Of a stretch of 43,825 bases of DNA, positions 35,275 to 43,825 are shown in pieces (position 1 is the stretch's first letter; the number at the start of each line of letters is the position of its first letter). The position numbers were made by a program, and so were the translations under genes. Below the pieces are notes generated by a model, which was not told the DNA's origin, searched no databases, and saw nothing but the letters and a program-made list of their open reading frames with translations. This DNA comes from JBCDCP01 sp039181495. GTDB lineage: Bacteria; Pseudomonadota; Alphaproteobacteria; Rhizobiales; Tepidamorphaceae. The DNA is taken from the NCBI GenBank assembly GCA_039181495.1, contig JBCDCP010000007.1:1-43825 (forward strand), written 5' to 3'.

Positions 35275-35328
35275 TAGGGCCTCGTTTCACCGTGCAATAC
35301 GCAAACGGTGTAGCGGCGCACCCTAATG
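35272..35328 (-). promoter_or_regulatory. Potential stem that sequesters the dnaG start codon
   Basis: On the minus strand CATTAGGG (35328-35321) can pair with CCCTAATG (35279-35272), whose last three bases are the dnaG ATG. Inside, CACCGT and ACGGTG (35310-35305, 35293-35288) form a second helix. The GAGG ribosome site lies just beside the outer stem. If transcribed, this could limit primase translation. Confidence 0.45.
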
Positions 35329-35413
35329 AGATTAAGCGTGATTCGTATCGGCCGGGCCTCTATCCCCAGTGATTCACAGCGTGAACCTAATGCCAAGAAA
35401 ACAGAAGCCGGCC

Positions 35414-35890
35414 CTAAGCCGACTGCGCGCTACCTTGTTTGCACAGGATGTTCTTGAGCATCGAGCTGGCGCGGCCAAAATCCATCTGGCCGGGATAGCG
35501 CTCCTTGAGGGTCGCCATACACTTGCCCATATCGCGCACACAGGTTGCGTTCAGGTCATCGATGGTCGTTTCGACCGCCTCGAGCACTTCGTCCTCACCG
35601 AGCTGGCGCGGTAGAAATTCCCGAATGATCTCAACTTCTTCGCGCTCTTGCTGTGCCAGTTCCAGGCGGCCGGCCTGTTCATAGACAACGAAGGATTCCT
35701 GGCGCTGTTTGATCATCTTTTGTAGAATCTGCTGGATATCAGCGTCATCTACACTTTCCTGCTTGCCACTTCCTCGAACCGCAATGTCGCGGTCCTTAAT
35801 GGCAGCATTGATCAGTCTCAGCGTTGCCATCCGTCGCTTGTCTTGCTGACGGGTGGCCTCGGTCAAAGCGTCATTGATCTGTTTGCGCAA
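35414..35890 (-). CDS. GatB/YqeY domain protein
   Basis: A 158-residue protein of the YqeY family, all-helical, related to the tRNA-binding C-terminal part of GatB amidotransferase. Its start MRKQINDALTEATRQQDKRR, TLRLINAAIKDRDI, and middle MIKQRQESFVVYEQAGRLELAQQEREEVEII are standard, as is PGQMDFGRAS near the end. It has no amidotransferase catalytic part, and its role is not firmly known. It lies immediately upstream of dnaG on the same strand and is divergent from carA, an arrangement conserved in Alphaproteobacteria. Confidence 0.93.
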   Translation of the reverse strand: MRKQINDALTEATRQQDKRRMATLRLINAAIKDRDIAVRGSGKQESVDDADIQQILQKMIKQRQESFVVYEQAGRLELAQQEREEVEIIREFLPRQLGEDEVLEAVETTIDDLNATCVRDMGKCMATLKERYPGQMDFGRASSMLKNILCKQGSAQSA

Positions 35891-36266
35891 GATAAACGCC
35901 CATCATCTATTTGATTTAAGGGAGATATTCCGAAAGGAAGGCGCTGTACGCCATGTCAGGGGTGTAAGCATGATGCCCTTGCCTCGCGTTGATACCCCCT
36001 TGTGGCCGAAGAAAATGCGCAATCGGGGCAAAACGACAAGACCTTGACATCGCATTTCTGCCTTGCGGCGATCACAATTCGTGCAACACAACCGAGCGCA
36101 CACCAAAATTGGCACGAGCGGGTCGAATGCATCGCGCAATCCTATAGACCTTTCCATATTGCGATGCGATAGAGCGTGCCTGCCAGACATCGATAAACCG
36201 ACGTCCCTGTTTCGCTGCACGAGAGACTTGTGCCGCGGTCAGTGACCGATGAAGGGAGCGCGCCAC
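35891..36266. other. Divergent control region of yqeY and carA
   Basis: A 376-base region without a convincing gene. It should hold promoters in both directions. TTGACA at 36044-36049 on the plus strand may be a -35 element for carA, but no matching -10 is clear. No leader peptide rich in Arg or pyrimidine-sensing attenuator was recognised. Confidence 0.45.
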
Positions 36267-37490
36267 ATGGCCGCCAACGCTGAACCTGCACCTTGGACAA
36301 CGCCAGTCAGAACCGGACTCGTCGTGCTTGCTGATGGTCGTGTCCTTGAGTGCGACGGTGTCGGCGCAACAGGTCACGCTGCCGGCGAGATCTGCTTCAA
36401 CACCGCAATCACCGGCTATCAGGAAATTCTCACTGACCCGTCCTATGCCGGGCAGATCGTCACCTTCACGTTTCCCCATATCGGCAATGTCGGCGCCAAC
36501 CCCGAAGACATCGAAACCGCAAACAGTGCCTCGGATGCAGGCGTTCGGGGCACGATCCTGCGCCAGGAGATCACCGCTGACGCCAACTGGCGGGCCGATT
36601 CCCATTTTGGCGACTGGCTGGAGCGTCGCGGTATCATCGGCGTTGCCGGCATCGACACCCGCGCGCTGACGGCCATGATCCGGGATAGCGGCATGCCGAA
36701 CGCCGTGATTGCGCACAGCCCTGACGGTCAGTTCGACATCGACGCGCTCAAAGCAGAAGCTGCGGCATGGCCCGGACTTGAGGGCATGGATCTGGTTCCC
36801 GATGTTGCCACCCGGCAGCGCTATTCCTGGGACGGTACGCCCTGGGAGCTTGAGTCAGGGCACGGCACGCTAGAGAATCCGGAGCACCACGTGGTCGCGA
36901 TCGACTATGGGGTGAAACAGAACATCCTGCGTCAGCTCGCAGGTGAAGGATGCCGTGTGACCATCGTCCCGCCAACAGCAAGCTTCGATGAAATCATGGC
37001 GCTCGAGCCCGACGGGATCTTCCTGTCAAACGGCCCGGGCGACCCGGCTGCAACCGGCGAATATGCGGTTCCCGTTATCCAACAAGCCATTGCATCCGAC
37101 CTGCCGGTCTTCGGAATCTGCCTTGGTCATCAAATGATGGCTCTCGCAATTGGCGGCGAAACAAAGAAAATGCTGCAGGGTCATCATGGTGCAAATCATC
37201 CTGTGATGGATCACACCACCGGCAAGGTGGAAATCACCTCTATGAATCATGGGTTCACAGTTGATGCCGACACGCTGCCCGACACTGTCGAGCAGACGCA
37301 TGTGTCGCTGTTTGACGGCACCAATTGTGGGCTGCGTCTCAAGGGCCAGCCGGTGTTCTCGGTGCAGTATCACCCCGAGGCCTCACCCGGCCCACAGGAC
37401 AGCCACTATCTGTTCACCCGCTTCGTGAATTTAATCCGGGAGAGGAAGGGGCAGGAATTGCGGGCGGAGGGAAAGGTGCTGTCGAACTAG
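36267..37490 (+). CDS. carA: Carbamoyl-phosphate synthase small subunit
   Basis: A 407-residue glutaminase subunit of carbamoyl-phosphate synthetase, which feeds ammonia to CarB for arginine and pyrimidine synthesis. The N-terminal CPSase domain (about 15-160) includes GEICFNTAITGYQEILTDPSY. The class I glutamine amidotransferase domain (about 205-400) has the nucleophile Cys285 in FGICLGHQ and the His369/Glu371 pair in YHPEASPGP. GGGAG nine bases upstream fixes the ATG at 36267 over an ATG at 36249. carB is not in the window; the next genes are unrelated. Confidence 0.96.
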   Translation: MAANAEPAPWTTPVRTGLVVLADGRVLECDGVGATGHAAGEICFNTAITGYQEILTDPSYAGQIVTFTFPHIGNVGANPEDIETANSASDAGVRGTILRQEITADANWRADSHFGDWLERRGIIGVAGIDTRALTAMIRDSGMPNAVIAHSPDGQFDIDALKAEAAAWPGLEGMDLVPDVATRQRYSWDGTPWELESGHGTLENPEHHVVAIDYGVKQNILRQLAGEGCRVTIVPPTASFDEIMALEPDGIFLSNGPGDPAATGEYAVPVIQQAIASDLPVFGICLGHQMMALAIGGETKKMLQGHHGANHPVMDHTTGKVEITSMNHGFTVDADTLPDTVEQTHVSLFDGTNCGLRLKGQPVFSVQYHPEASPGPQDSHYLFTRFVNLIRERKGQELRAEGKVLSN

Positions 37491-37659
37491 CAGCACCGAC
37501 CGCTTAGTGACTCAGAGCCGTTGCGGATTGCCAAACGCAATACACTGTCCGGCCGGAACACCATTCGCAGAAAATGCCGAACCAACCTGATCGGTTTACC
37601 CGCGCCGAGACGTAGACTTGAACGATTTTGGCGCAGCCAACGCTGATCGGTGACGGCCC

Positions 37660-38307
37660 ATGTCCGAACTTCAAACAGCGACAGACCCTCACCCGAGCAC
37701 TCTAGCGCAGGAGAGCAAGCATACGCTCGCCGAAGACGTCTTTGCGATCAGCGTCGGCGTCATACTGGTCTCGTTCGGAGTTCTGCTCTTTCAGCTATCG
37801 GGCCTCGTACTCGGCGGTGTTGCGGGGGTCGCGCTGGTTGCCAGCTATCACACCGGAACCGAGTTCGGTCTGCTCTTCTTCCTCATCAACCTGCCATTTT
37901 ACTTCTTTGGCGTTGGCACGCTGGGGATCAAGTACATCGCGCGGACGTTCTGCGCGGTGCTGGGCCTTTCGGTATTGGTCCCGCTTCTGCCGTACTACAT
38001 CGAGATCACTTCGGTTCACTCCGCCCTCGCCGCAGTCTGTGGCGGGACAATGATAGGGTTCGGCATGCTTGCGCTGTTCCGCCATGGCGCGGGACTTGGC
38101 GGATTCAACATCTTCGTCAATTGGCTACAGACAAACAAAGGCCTCAGAGCCGGTTACATCCAGTTGGGCATGGATGCAGCTGTACTTCTCGCGGCCGCTT
38201 TCGTCGTATCGCCATCGCAGGTGTTCTGGTCGGTGGTCGGCGCTGCAGTGTTCAACATGATCCTCGGCGTGAACCACAAACCGGGCCGCTATATGGGTGC
38301 GAGCTGA
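37660..38307 (+). CDS. YitT-family membrane protein
   Basis: A 215-residue inner-membrane protein with five to six helices, of the YitT/DUF161 (5TM) family. Helices begin at about VFAISVGVILVSFGVLLFQLSG and include the typical GTEFGLLFFLINLPFYFFGV and GGTMIGFGMLALFRHGAGLGG. The N-terminal 25 residues are polar. Family members lack a proven substrate. It stands alone between carA and the YdjM-like gene, 56 bases before the latter on the same strand. Confidence 0.9.
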   Translation: MSELQTATDPHPSTLAQESKHTLAEDVFAISVGVILVSFGVLLFQLSGLVLGGVAGVALVASYHTGTEFGLLFFLINLPFYFFGVGTLGIKYIARTFCAVLGLSVLVPLLPYYIEITSVHSALAAVCGGTMIGFGMLALFRHGAGLGGFNIFVNWLQTNKGLRAGYIQLGMDAAVLLAAAFVVSPSQVFWSVVGAAVFNMILGVNHKPGRYMGAS

Positions 38308-38362
38308 ACGCACAATTCACACCGCAGCCATCGCAAGCGCTGCCTGAAAACCGAGAAAACCA

Positions 38363-39430
38363 TTGGACTCCATCACGCAATTCACTCTCGGCGCCGCTGT
38401 CTCGACGGCTATCCTGAGCCGAAAACTCGGACCACGCAAAGCGGCTCTGATCGGCGGTTTTCTTGGCACGCTGCCCGATTTCGATGTCTTTCTGCCGTTT
38501 GATAACGCAGTCGATTCTTTTGTCCTGCACCGGGGCTGGACACACTCATTGTTCGTCCATGCGCTTGCGGCGCCGGTCATCGGCGAAGCGCTGGTGCGTT
38601 CGATCGATGTGCTCAAAGCTGATCGCGTTCGCGTCTGGCTTGCCGTTTTTCTGTGTTTCGCAACCCATACTATTATCGACGCCATAACCGTCTATGGCAC
38701 GCGGATCTTTTGGCCAGTCTACCCGGATCCGGTCGGCGTTGGGTCCATGTTCATTATCGATCCGGCGTTTACGCTGCCGCTGCTTGTGGTGGTCATATGG
38801 GCTTTCGCCAAATCGCGCTGGTCGTCAGCCTTCCAGCGCCTTGTTATGTCAGCGCTTATGTTCAGCACGGTGTATATTGGGCTAGGCATGATTCTTCAGG
38901 CCAATGCCGAGGCCAGAGCGCGAGCCATATTCGCTGAGAGCAACATCGAGCCACCCAACCTGTTTGCGATTGCGGCCCCCTTCAACATCATTGTCTGGAA
39001 GGTGATTGGGCAGGAAGAGGATCGCTATCACAACCTGTACCTGTCGCTGTTCGATGACGACCAGTCAGCCATCATCTACACCCATCCAACCGGATACAGC
39101 TTGGCGTCGTGTCTGGCTGGCCTCGATTCATTTGAGAAGCTCAAATGGTTCAGCCGCGGTTACTATCGCGCCGACCTGACGGATGGTCGTATCGTTGTCT
39201 CCGATCTCAGGATGGGCGTGACGCCAGGCTACGCGTTCCGGTTTGCCATTGCCGATTACGAGGGTGAGCACATCTCACCAATCGAACCGGAGCGACTGGA
39301 AGGTCGCGGTACCACGATGGATGAGGACCTGAAATGGCTCCGGCAACGGCTGGTTGGTGAACAGGTGATACGACCAGCCGAGGCTGATGCCGTCGACAGA
39401 ACGATTCCGATGACAACGACCTCTTGCTAA
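38363..39430 (+). CDS. YdjM-like membrane metal-dependent hydrolase family protein
   Basis: A 355-residue polytopic membrane protein of the family once annotated as membrane-bound metal-dependent hydrolase (YdjM, PF04307). The N-terminal MDSITQFTLGAAVSTAILS, GGFLGTLPDFDVFL and HRGWTHSLFVHA carry the conserved Asp and His residues. Three or more further helices follow, then a soluble C-terminal region of about 150 residues with no recognised domain. The best start is the TTG at 38363, because the family normally begins MDS-x-TQ. It converges with the metallopeptidase gene, 27 bases apart. Confidence 0.88.
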   Translation: MDSITQFTLGAAVSTAILSRKLGPRKAALIGGFLGTLPDFDVFLPFDNAVDSFVLHRGWTHSLFVHALAAPVIGEALVRSIDVLKADRVRVWLAVFLCFATHTIIDAITVYGTRIFWPVYPDPVGVGSMFIIDPAFTLPLLVVVIWAFAKSRWSSAFQRLVMSALMFSTVYIGLGMILQANAEARARAIFAESNIEPPNLFAIAAPFNIIVWKVIGQEEDRYHNLYLSLFDDDQSAIIYTHPTGYSLASCLAGLDSFEKLKWFSRGYYRADLTDGRIVVSDLRMGVTPGYAFRFAIADYEGEHISPIEPERLEGRGTTMDEDLKWLRQRLVGEQVIRPAEADAVDRTIPMTTTSC

Positions 39431-39457
39431 CTCAGCCCATGCTTCAGCCGTTAGCGC

Positions 39458-40345
39458 TCAAACCCTGCTCGCATTCAACGTATCGCAAGAATTGACGCTG
39501 CCCTGCTCTAGCCCGATCCGGAACCAGCGCTGGCGCTGCTCAGCACTGCCGTGGCTGAAGCTCTCGGGCACAACATAACCCTGCGTCCGGCGCTGGATGG
39601 TGTCGTCACCGATCTGAGCCGCTGCATTGAGCGCCTCGCGCAAGTCACCGCGATCCAAGAGACCCTGCTTGGCTGTGTAGTGGGCCCAGATGCCCGCGAA
39701 GCAATCTGCTTGCAGTTCGATCCGGACCGAAAGGCGGTTTGCCTCTTCCTTGGAGACGCGCCGCCGGATTTCGTTGAACTTTGGCAGAATACCCATCAGG
39801 TTCTGAACATGATGGCCCACCTCATGGGCAACGACATAGGCTTGCGCGAAGTCCCCGGGAGCCTGAAACCGTGTCTTGAGCTGCTTGTAAAAGGCAAGGT
39901 CGATATAGACCTTCTCGTCGCCGGGGCAGTAGAACGGCCCGCTTGCTGACTGGGCAAAGCCGCAAGCCGACTGGGTCGCACTGCTGAAAAGCACCAACCG
40001 CGGTTCGCGGTAACGTTCGCCGGCCTCGCGAAAGACCCCGTTCCAGACATCTTCAGTGTCCGCCAGCACGACAGATACGAACTGGGTCAGTTCGTCGCTT
40101 TCCGGTGTTGGAGCAGAGGTCTGAACCGTTGTTCCGCCACCAACATTCAGTCCGCCTCCATTGAGCATGTTGAGTACGGTCATCGGGTTGAATCCAAAGA
40201 TCAGCGACCCGATGAAGACGATCACGATCATGCCAATGCCGAGCCCGCCAGTGCGGCGTCCACCCATACGGCGACCGATACCGCCCATTCCGGCGCCTCG
40301 CCGATCTTCAATGTTCGAACTCTGCCTGCGGCCGCGCCAGCGCAT
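39458..40345 (-). CDS. YpfJ-family neutral zinc metallopeptidase
   Basis: A 295-residue putative zinc peptidase. A basic Arg/Gly-rich N terminus (RRGAGMGGIGRRMGGRR) is followed by one membrane helix at about 37-52 and a linker, then the catalytic domain. The zinc motif is His174-Glu-Val-Gly-His178 in VAHEVGHHVQN, with a probable third ligand in RIELQADCFAGIWAHY. CPGDEKVYIDL before it is typical. GGAGG five bases upstream of the ATG at 40345 fixes the start over a longer frame. Members have not been shown to cleave a defined substrate. Confidence 0.92.
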   Translation of the reverse strand: MRWRGRRQSSNIEDRRGAGMGGIGRRMGGRRTGGLGIGMIVIVFIGSLIFGFNPMTVLNMLNGGGLNVGGGTTVQTSAPTPESDELTQFVSVVLADTEDVWNGVFREAGERYREPRLVLFSSATQSACGFAQSASGPFYCPGDEKVYIDLAFYKQLKTRFQAPGDFAQAYVVAHEVGHHVQNLMGILPKFNEIRRRVSKEEANRLSVRIELQADCFAGIWAHYTAKQGLLDRGDLREALNAAAQIGDDTIQRRTQGYVVPESFSHGSAEQRQRWFRIGLEQGSVNSCDTLNASRV

Positions 40346-41011
40346 CAGCGCCTCCCGTGTCTCGTCCTCGATCGAACACTCTAGGGCGCATTTTCGCGGT
40401 GCGGAAGTCCGACCAGCCACGCCGGCACAACGGAAATGCGACCGGCTAGCGCAGCCATCGTCAATCTGAAGCTCCAACCCCGGCGAGCGGCGATGATTGC
40501 GACCGACCGCCCTCTTCAGGCGGCGATCCAGCCCCAATGTCAACCTGTGCAGTTCTGCACAACAGCGCAGAGCCACCGACACCACATAACATCCAGCCAA
40601 GCGCAATGGAGCCAGCAATGACCATCAAGATGTTCCGCAAGACAGCGGCTTCGTCAGACACGGGCGAGGCAATCGCTCGAAATCGCACCACCGCCGATAC
40701 TGTCCTTTCGGCCAGCTTCGACTCACGGACCGGTACGATACAAGGACCGCTCTCACTTCTCGTCTGATCAGCCGGGCGAAGAGCCATTCGGGCACTATGC
40801 CCGCTCACGTTGAACCTCAGGGGGCGCGATTGCGACCTCACGCCAAGGTTAATGCAAAAACGGGACAAAACGCTGGATTTACGGTAAGTTAACGTAGAGG
40901 TAACTATGCGGCCAATGGGTGCGAGGGCGCACATTGGGCCCCGACACGTCAGCCAGGTTGGTGGGCGAGCCATGGCCGGCGATTTGCTGATCGCCCCGAA
41001 TTGGAGTGTTT
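40346..41011. other. Long spacer upstream of the giant FecR-headed protein
   Basis: A 666-base region with no certain gene. A possible 49-codon frame lies at 40618-40767. The stretch 40,850-40,915 is AT-richer and may contain the promoter of the large gene at 41012. No clear -35/-10 pair or terminator is seen. Confidence 0.5.
40618..40767 (+). CDS. Possible small protein, low support
   Basis: A 49-codon frame beginning MTIKMFRKTAASSDTGEAIA. GGAG lies six bases before the ATG and about 69% of third codon positions are G or C, like neighbouring genes. No family is recognised. On the opposite strand a 54-codon frame with a hydrophobic N terminus (MVIAGSIALGWMLCGVGG) overlaps it, but has only about 50% G or C in third positions. 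At most one is real. Confidence 0.3.
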   Translation: MTIKMFRKTAASSDTGEAIARNRTTADTVLSASFDSRTGTIQGPLSLLV

Positions 41012-43825
41012 GTGGCTTATCGAAGCACAAACGTTGACGGCTTCTCGTCGATTGAGGGCCAAAATGAGGGCTTGCGACAGGTCGAGGCGGACAACGTCCC
41101 CCTCGGGCTTGAACTCGCCTCCGCCGACTATTCCCGTTCGGGCCCCGATCTGCTGATCGAGACCACGAGCGGCGAGACATTCCTCATACCCGACTATTTT
41201 GGGTCTCACTCCCTACCGACGGTGATCGGAACAGACGGCATTTCCTTGCCAGGTCGGACCGTCCGGACACTTGCCGGCGGTGAGCCAATAGAACTTGCCC
41301 AGACGGCCGGTGGAGTAACGGTGGCAGCGCCCGGTGAAATCGGCAAAATCGTGTCCATCACCGGCACGGTCACAATCCAACGCGCCGACGGCACCACCGT
41401 ATCAGCGAACCAGGGGACCACGGTTCGCGAGAATGACGTGGTGACCACTGGGCAAGGCTCCGAAGTTGCGATCACCTTCACCGACGGAAGCGTTTTCAAT
41501 CTCTCAGAAAACGCCCGCATGACGCTGGACGAGTACATCTACGATCCTAATGGCGGACAGGCGAACATGCTTGTCGGGCTGCTTCAGGGCGCTGCGGCCG
41601 TCATCTCCGGCGAGATTGCACCCACAGGCAACATGAACGTCGCGACGCCAGCGGCAACTCTGGGTATTCGCGGCACGTCCGCGATCATCACTCTGCAGGG
41701 CGGCGATCTGCGTATCAGCCTGATCACCGATATCCGGGATGGCCAAGGCGGCTTCATCGAGATCGTTGACAACGCCACAGGCCAGGTCCTCCAGAGCCTG
41801 AGCGAGAGCGATATCGGCTCAGTACTGACGATTCTTTCCGGTTCACAGGATTCGACGCTCAGCTCGCTTACAGCCGAAGAACAGCAGATCGTCCAGTCGA
41901 CGATCCAGACGCTTGTCCAGAGTTTTAATGCCGCACAGTCAAACGCGATCGTCCCCGAAGGCGGTGCCGGGCCTCAGGATGGCAACGATCAGCCCGACAA
42001 TGACAATGGTGACACGACGCCGGACCGCCAGGGCGATCTGAACACTGGCCCCGATCTTGCCGGAAATGGACTGGGAAGCGGCAATGGCCCGCTGTCTGAC
42101 CCGAACGGAGGGCTCAACCCGCCGCAACAGCCGGGCTCTGGCCAAGGCAATCCCAACGACCCCAACATTGATCCCATTCCCGACGATGGCGGCCCGAATC
42201 CGGAACCCACGGACTTCACTGTCCCTGGCAGCGTCACCGTTGGTGAAGACGGCAGCACCGTTGTTAGCGGGTTCAATCTGACCGGCAGCGGCACGATCAC
42301 CATGAGCATCACGGTGACGTCCACCATTCAACTCGCCTCGATCGCCGGGCTTGATTTCATTTCCATCGATGGTGTCCCGGTGCAAGACGGGCAGGTGATC
42401 TTCGACACAGACGAGTTCCACTCTGTCGTGTTCCAGGGCACTGCAGAGCAAATCAATGCCGCTTTGAACGGTCTGATCTACCGCCCGTCAGCGGACGATG
42501 ATGATGGCGGCCAGATCAGTTTCGTGGGAACCAACGACTCGGGCGAGCAGATCTTTGAAGTGGCGCTGGGCATTGACATCACCCCGGTCAATGATCCGCC
42601 GGAGTTTCTGCCCGTCTTGGATGAGGGCTTTGAGTCGGGGCTTTCCGACTGGGCAGTGCTTGGTGTTGCCACCACTGTGACAGGTGCAGCCACCGAAGGT
42701 GCCGCATTCGCCCGCGTCGACACAGCGGGCTCGACATCGAACCAGTCCTCGCTTGAGACGCATCTTGGCCTGACCCAGGGCGCGCTCAGCGCTGTATCCA
42801 ATGACGGTAATGCGCAGACAAGCGACAACATTGTCGAAGGATCGGCGATCGTACAGACGGTGAACGTCGTGCCCGGCAGCACGATCACCTTCGACTGGCG
42901 GTTCGAGACCCGGGACTACCTGCCATTCAACGATTTTGTCGCGGTTGTTCTGGGTGACACGATATATGAGCTGTTCGACGTCCAGGCCTCGGGCAATCTG
43001 AGCGGCCAGTTCACGCTGACGGAATGGGCAACCTTCACAATCCCGGTTGCGGTATCGGGCGAGGTTGAACTTGGCTTCCTGGCGACAAACGTCGGCGACG
43101 GCGCGGTAGAAACCGCTCTGCTGGTCGACAATATCCGGGTCAATGGTGGCGGTGACACAACGATCACTGAACTCGCCGATGGTGCGCCGGGAGAGAACAC
43201 CGCCACTCAGATGGCAAATGGCCAGATCGGGTTCACCGATCCGGACTCAGGCGATAGCCACACTGTTACACAGACACTGGTGTCGGCCCTGGACGGCAAT
43301 GGCCTCGCTGTCACGCCGCTTGGCACGTTTACAGTCGAGATCAGCGACCCGGCATCGGATGATGGCGTCGGAACGGTGGGATGGACCTTCCAGGTTGATG
43401 ATGCGTTGATTGATTTTCTCGGAAGCGGCCAGTCGATCACACAAACCTACTCGATCGAACTCGAGGATCTGGCGGGCCTTTCGACCACCCTGCCCTTCAC
43501 GGTCATCATCCAGGGCGTTGATGACGCACCGGAACCTGGCAACGACATCGTGCTTACCAATCAGGGTGCTTTCGACTTTCTGGACATCCCGGTATCTGCA
43601 TTGCTGCAAAATGACAGCGATCCCGAAGGTGGCAACGTTGTCTTCGATTCGGTCGCCAGCCCGGCATTTGTTTTTGGCGAAACCGTCTCATTCCAACTGC
43701 CCTTGGATCCCTTCAACCCTTCCTCGAGTTTTGATTACACCGTCACCGATCCCACCCAGCTACTAGCTACAGCAACGGTGGATATCTCGCGCGGCTCCTC
43801 AACGGTCGCCAATGAGGTTCGCGGC
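41012..43825 (+). CDS. Giant FecR-headed VCBS/cadherin-like surface or secreted protein, 5' part
   Basis: The first 938 codons of a reading frame that is still open at the window edge. The start is the GTG at 41012 with GGAG five bases upstream. There is no signal peptide. Residues about 110-225 form a FecR-like module (ITGTVTIQRADGTTV, ITFTDGSVFNLSENARMTLD, NMNVATPAATLGIRGTSAI). About 315-400 is a Gly/Asn/Asp/Pro-rich linker. Then come cadherin/Ig-like modules, a FESGLSDWAVLG beta-sandwich segment, a VCBS repeat (DPDSGDSHTVTQTL, VDDALIDFLGSGQSITQTYSIEL) and a NDIVLTN-type module. Such proteins usually leave through a type I system by a C-terminal signal, not visible here. It is probably an adhesin or biofilm matrix protein. 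Confidence 0.88.
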   Translation, partial: MAYRSTNVDGFSSIEGQNEGLRQVEADNVPLGLELASADYSRSGPDLLIETTSGETFLIPDYFGSHSLPTVIGTDGISLPGRTVRTLAGGEPIELAQTAGGVTVAAPGEIGKIVSITGTVTIQRADGTTVSANQGTTVRENDVVTTGQGSEVAITFTDGSVFNLSENARMTLDEYIYDPNGGQANMLVGLLQGAAAVISGEIAPTGNMNVATPAATLGIRGTSAIITLQGGDLRISLITDIRDGQGGFIEIVDNATGQVLQSLSESDIGSVLTILSGSQDSTLSSLTAEEQQIVQSTIQTLVQSFNAAQSNAIVPEGGAGPQDGNDQPDNDNGDTTPDRQGDLNTGPDLAGNGLGSGNGPLSDPNGGLNPPQQPGSGQGNPNDPNIDPIPDDGGPNPEPTDFTVPGSVTVGEDGSTVVSGFNLTGSGTITMSITVTSTIQLASIAGLDFISIDGVPVQDGQVIFDTDEFHSVVFQGTAEQINAALNGLIYRPSADDDDGGQISFVGTNDSGEQIFEVALGIDITPVNDPPEFLPVLDEGFESGLSDWAVLGVATTVTGAATEGAAFARVDTAGSTSNQSSLETHLGLTQGALSAVSNDGNAQTSDNIVEGSAIVQTVNVVPGSTITFDWRFETRDYLPFNDFVAVVLGDTIYELFDVQASGNLSGQFTLTEWATFTIPVAVSGEVELGFLATNVGDGAVETALLVDNIRVNGGGDTTITELADGAPGENTATQMANGQIGFTDPDSGDSHTVTQTLVSALDGNGLAVTPLGTFTVEISDPASDDGVGTVGWTFQVDDALIDFLGSGQSITQTYSIELEDLAGLSTTLPFTVIIQGVDDAPEPGNDIVLTNQGAFDFLDIPVSALLQNDSDPEGGNVVFDSVASPAFVFGETVSFQLPLDPFNPSSSFDYTVTDPTQLLATATVDISRGSSTVANEVRG

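Noticed and set aside
40461..41180. A 239-codon minus-strand frame
   Set aside because: Composition is Arg/Ser-rich and unlike a protein; it overlaps the well-supported start of the giant protein. Only its last 54 codons look at all plausible.
41197..41260. A LapG-type protease site in the giant protein
   Set aside because: No T/P/A-A-A-G motif was found in the N-terminal part; GAAAV near residue 194 is not a good match.

Overview
The window is high-GC bacterial DNA with dense coding on both strands. It looks like Alphaproteobacteria, probably the Hyphomicrobiales (Rhizobiales) side. The best evidence is the yqeY-dnaG-rpoD block divergent from carA, a DnaG whose zinc-finger ligands are mostly replaced, an RpoD with a long acidic insertion, several soluble class III cyclases, and many small families common in that class. 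No insertion sequence, prophage, CRISPR array or rRNA is visible. One tRNA with a CAU anticodon is present.

Positions 1-11.4 kb are an accessory catabolic region. It holds a left-edge SDR fragment, a luciferase-like flavin oxidoreductase and a DUF1330 protein divergent from a LysR regulator. A second LysR gene faces a possible small secreted protein. A YcaD-type MFS transporter follows, then an SDR, a 2OG-Fe(II) oxygenase related to the BesD/HalD halogenases but with a hydroxylase-type HxD motif, a zinc-less MDR oxidoreductase, a non-pyrrolysine MttB-type methyltransferase, and an Asp-nucleophile alpha/beta hydrolase divergent from an ArsR-type regulator with a clear operator-like palindrome.

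Positions 11.6-16.6 kb carry a selenium-binding protein/methanethiol oxidase directly followed by a His-rich membrane protein, a Gmad2-LysM protein, a GlcG/HbpS-type secreted protein, a SAM methyltransferase, a CIA30-domain protein and the tRNA.

Positions 16.9-28.6 kb are the signalling region. A TPR/outer-membrane-barrel protein, a secreted FecR-domain protein and a CHASE2 adenylate cyclase form one operon. A membrane-anchored SIMPL protein follows, then two paralogous soluble cyclases flanking an NTF2-like protein, the polyamine genes speD-speE and a YjbQ protein. The second cyclase is translationally coupled to an esterase. A perfect 18-bp inverted repeat made of two quasi-palindromic CCAAT-N4-ATTGG boxes lies just upstream of speD.

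Positions 28.6-40.3 kb are mostly housekeeping: small membrane and stress-type proteins, HlyU, a DCC thiol oxidoreductase, rpoD, dnaG, yqeY, carA, a YitT protein, a YdjM-like protein and a YpfJ-type metallopeptidase.

From 41,012 to the right edge runs the first 938 codons of a very large surface or secreted protein. It has an N-terminal FecR-like module, a Gly/Asn/Asp/Pro-rich linker and VCBS/cadherin-like repeats. Its FecR-like module resembles that of the FecR protein at 18.2 kb. The most interesting possible system here is therefore a FecR/CHASE2/cAMP envelope-signalling unit, with a FecR-headed giant adhesin-like protein nearby. That link is inference.
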